The notes below the pieces were generated by a model. The model saw only the letters and a program-made list of their open reading frames with translations, did no database searches and was not told the DNA's origin. From the NCBI GenBank assembly GCA_020216965.1, contig JAIWOJ010000060.1:1-8627 (forward strand): a DNA stretch of 8,627 nt, given 5' to 3'. The DNA comes from Prosthecobacter sp. (GTDB taxonomy: Bacteria > Verrucomicrobiota > Verrucomicrobiia > Verrucomicrobiales > Verrucomicrobiaceae). The position numbers were made by a program, and so were the translations under genes. Position 1 is the first letter of the stretch. Each line of letters starts with the position of its first letter. Of the stretch, positions 6,815 to 8,627 are shown piece by piece.

Positions 6815-8467
6815 ATGGGCACCGCCTCCATCCTTTTCACCTGGCGCAAGGAAGCCGCCATCGCCACCGCGCTGCTGGCCACCCTGGTCGCCCCATATTG
6901 GCTCAAGCCTGTGGATAGCACGGCCCCGGCACGCTATGACCGCCGCCTCGTCATCATCACCCCCCATCATGAGTTGATCCGGGAGGAGTTTGGCCGCGCC
7001 TTTGCCAGGGAATGGAAGGCGCGCACGGGGCAGGTGGTCTTTATCGACTGGCGCGTGCCAGGCGGCACCTCCGAGATCGCCGTGATGCTCAAGTCCGAGT
7101 ACACAGCCGCCTTTCAGCAGCACTGGACGCAGGTACTGGGGAATGCCTGGAGCCCCCAGGTGGCCCAGGCTTTCCTGAATGCCAAAGCCGCGCCGACGGA
7201 CCCCGCACGCGCTGCCTTTTTGGCCTCCCGCGTCGGCATCGGGGCAGACCTCTTTTTTGGCGGAGGTGCCTTTGATTTCCAGCTCCAGGCAGAGGCTGGC
7301 ACCCTCGTCTCCGAAAGCGGTCCCGGCACGGGCCTCGCTGGCCTGCGTGCAAAGCACCCCACCTGGTTCAGTGAGGGCGTCATCCCTGAAAAACTTGGCG
7401 GCGAGCCTTTTCGCGATGCGCAGGACCGCTGGTGTGGTGCCTGCCTTTCCAGCTTTGGCATCGTCTTCAACCGCGATGTCCTGCGCCGCCTCGGCATCGA
7501 AAAAGATCCGCAGCAGTGGAGCGACCTCGCCGATCCGCGCCTCCAGGGCATGGTCGCCCTGGCAGACCCAGGGCGTAGCAGCTCCGTGACGAAGGCTTTT
7601 GAAATGCTCATCCAGCAGCAGATGCAGGAGGAGCTCGCCCGCATCTCCCTCACCCCCGGCACAGTCAAGCCGGAGCAGCAGGAGGCAGAGGCCGTGCGCC
7701 GTGGCTGGCTCCAGGGCCTGTCCCTCATCCAGCGCATCAGCGCCAACGCACGCTACTTTAGTGATACCTCCACCAAGATCCCGCTCGATGTACTGCGTGG
7801 CGATGCCGCCGCTGGCATGTGCATCGACTTCTACGGCCGATCCGCCGAGGAGTCTGTGCGCAAGGCAGACGGCAGCTCACGCGTCGGCTTCATCATGCCT
7901 GTAGGCGGCACCTCCATCAGCGTGGACCCCATCGCCCTCCTGCGTGGTGCCCCAGACCCAGAGCTGGCCACAGCCTTCATGGAATTTGTGCTCAGTGAAA
8001 AAGGCCAGACCCTCTGGGGCTACCGCGCCGGCCAGCCCGGCGGCCCAGAAAAGCTGGCCCTACGCCGCCTACCTGTCCGGCGGGACCTGTACCAGAGCCC
8101 CCATGTGGAACGGATGAGTGATGGCGGAGAGATGCCCTATGAAAAGGCCCGCGCCTTCTCCTACCGCAGTGAGTGGACCGGGGCCGTCTTCAGCTCCCTG
8201 CGCTTCCTCCTGCGCGTGCTCTGTGTGGACACGCATGAAGAGCAGCGCCTCGCCTGGCGGCACCTCACCCTGGGCGGCTTCCCCCCCCATGCTACGAGCG
8301 TATTTCATGAGCTCAACCGCGTCCGCTACGAGGAGGCTCTTGGCGGCATCAGCGCCCTCCTGCGTTCCCGTGACAAAGTCGCTGAAACCCGCCTCGCCCG
8401 GGAACTGGGGGAGATGACCCGACGAAACTACCTGCTCGCCGCAAAGCTCGCGCGGCAGGGTGAATAA
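6815..8467 (+). CDS. Periplasmic solute-binding protein of an ABC transporter (family 1, iron(III)/thiamine-type), extra-long
   Basis: The 550-residue protein looks like a family 1 extracellular solute-binding protein of the AfuA/FbpA group, which presents a ligand to an inner-membrane ABC importer. A basic WRKE followed by a hydrophobic stretch (about residues 13-30) is a signal peptide or anchor; no clean AXA site is seen. Domain one opens with RRLVIITPHHELIREEFGRAF (43-63 region), the hinge-type GADLFFGGG (143-151), the GIVFNRDVLRRLGI strand-helix, VALADPGRSSS (247-257) and GDAAAGMCIDFYGR (329-342), all typical. It is about 200 residues longer than usual: residues 420-550 form a helical C-terminal extension. 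The ligand cannot be told; a tyrosine cluster for iron is not evident. ATG 6815 is chosen over the in-frame TTG 6791 because the eight extra residues precede the signal peptide without conservation. No permease or ATPase follows in the window. A run of eight C at 8281-8288 lies inside the gene. Confidence 0.86.
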   Translation: MGTASILFTWRKEAAIATALLATLVAPYWLKPVDSTAPARYDRRLVIITPHHELIREEFGRAFAREWKARTGQVVFIDWRVPGGTSEIAVMLKSEYTAAFQQHWTQVLGNAWSPQVAQAFLNAKAAPTDPARAAFLASRVGIGADLFFGGGAFDFQLQAEAGTLVSESGPGTGLAGLRAKHPTWFSEGVIPEKLGGEPFRDAQDRWCGACLSSFGIVFNRDVLRRLGIEKDPQQWSDLADPRLQGMVALADPGRSSSVTKAFEMLIQQQMQEELARISLTPGTVKPEQQEAEAVRRGWLQGLSLIQRISANARYFSDTSTKIPLDVLRGDAAAGMCIDFYGRSAEESVRKADGSSRVGFIMPVGGTSISVDPIALLRGAPDPELATAFMEFVLSEKGQTLWGYRAGQPGGPEKLALRRLPVRRDLYQSPHVERMSDGGEMPYEKARAFSYRSEWTGAVFSSLRFLLRVLCVDTHEEQRLAWRHLTLGGFPPHATSVFHELNRVRYEEALGGISALLRSRDKVAETRLARELGEMTRRNYLLAAKLARQGE

Positions 8468-8521
8468 GACGCCGCGTATCCATCCGCCAACCGCATCTGC
8501 CCAAAAACCAGCCTGCCCCCG

Positions 8522-8627
8522 ATGACACACCAGCGCCTCGCCCTCGCCCTGCTGCTCAGCCTTAGCTGCGTCTCCTGCCGCTCTGCGCAGAGGCTGGTCA
8601 AAGCCTTCCCTGCCGAGCCCTCCCCCT
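8522..8627 (+). CDS. Probable lipoprotein gene, 5' part only (partial)
   Basis: From ATG 8522 the frame is open to the window end, giving 35 residues. They start MTHQRLALALLLSLSC, a short basic head and a leucine-rich core, followed by CVSCRS. Cys16 (SLS-C) or Cys19 (CVS-C) could be the lipidated cysteine, although neither lipobox is canonical (Leu is not at -3). The gene begins 54 bases after the solute-binding protein, again with C-rich DNA (8516-8520) in place of a ribosome binding site. It might encode an outer-membrane or periplasmic lipoprotein. Nothing can be said about its function from this fragment. Confidence 0.6.
   Translation, partial: MTHQRLALALLLSLSCVSCRSAQRLVKAFPAEPSP

Noticed and set aside
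6680..7357. 225-residue open frame on the - strand over pgeF and the solute-binding gene
   Set aside because: It overlaps two recognised genes and is compositionally a shadow.
7114..7746. 210-residue open frame on the - strand inside the solute-binding gene
   Set aside because: It is rich in Arg, Ser and Pro without domain features, as expected for an antisense shadow of GC-rich coding DNA.
1..8627. CRISPR arrays, insertion sequences, tRNA or rRNA genes, defence or phage genes
   Set aside because: No direct repeats with spacers, terminal inverted repeats, transposase motifs, cloverleaf sequences or matching gene products were seen.

Overview
The window looks like a piece of a GC-rich bacterial chromosome, most likely from the Verrucomicrobia (Prosthecobacter/Verrucomicrobium-like). 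This rests on gene content, high GC, the near absence of Shine-Dalgarno sequences and the look of the LysM protein. It is an inference from reading, not from a database search. All ten coding regions (eight complete, two cut by the window edges) lie on the + strand with gaps of about 20 to 90 bases. No tRNA, rRNA, CRISPR array, insertion sequence or attachment site was seen.

Layout: 1-102 is the tail of an unidentified gene. 129-662 is an unrecognised 177-residue protein. 684-1610 is a membrane-anchored LysM protein whose C-terminal half looks like an L,D-transpeptidase that has lost its catalytic cysteine. 1634-2593 is accA (acetyl-CoA carboxylase carboxyltransferase alpha). 2681-3046 is a YkgJ-type cysteine-cluster protein. 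3077-3823 is a membrane-anchored protein that may be a decayed M28-peptidase-like fold. 3898-4779 is a CDP-alcohol phosphatidyltransferase, best read as phosphatidylserine synthase. 4804-6018 is a GT81-type glycosyltransferase resembling glucosyl-3-phosphoglycerate synthase. 6066-6737 is a YfiH/PgeF laccase-domain protein. 6815-8467 is a long periplasmic solute-binding protein of the iron/thiamine-type family. From 8522 a probable lipoprotein gene begins and runs off the window.

How they fit together: accA and pssA supply membrane lipid, the LysM protein and probably PgeF relate to the cell wall, and the GT81 enzyme would make a glucosylglycerate-type compatible solute or a precursor of a glycolipid or polysaccharide. 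The stretch therefore reads as a housekeeping cell-envelope neighbourhood rather than a mobile or defence island. The two most notable items are a pair of membrane-anchored proteins that look like catalytically dead enzymes (pseudo-L,D-transpeptidase and possible pseudo-M28 peptidase). A third is that pyrimidine tracts, not Shine-Dalgarno motifs, precede most start codons. I did not find convincing evidence of an entirely new multi-gene system.
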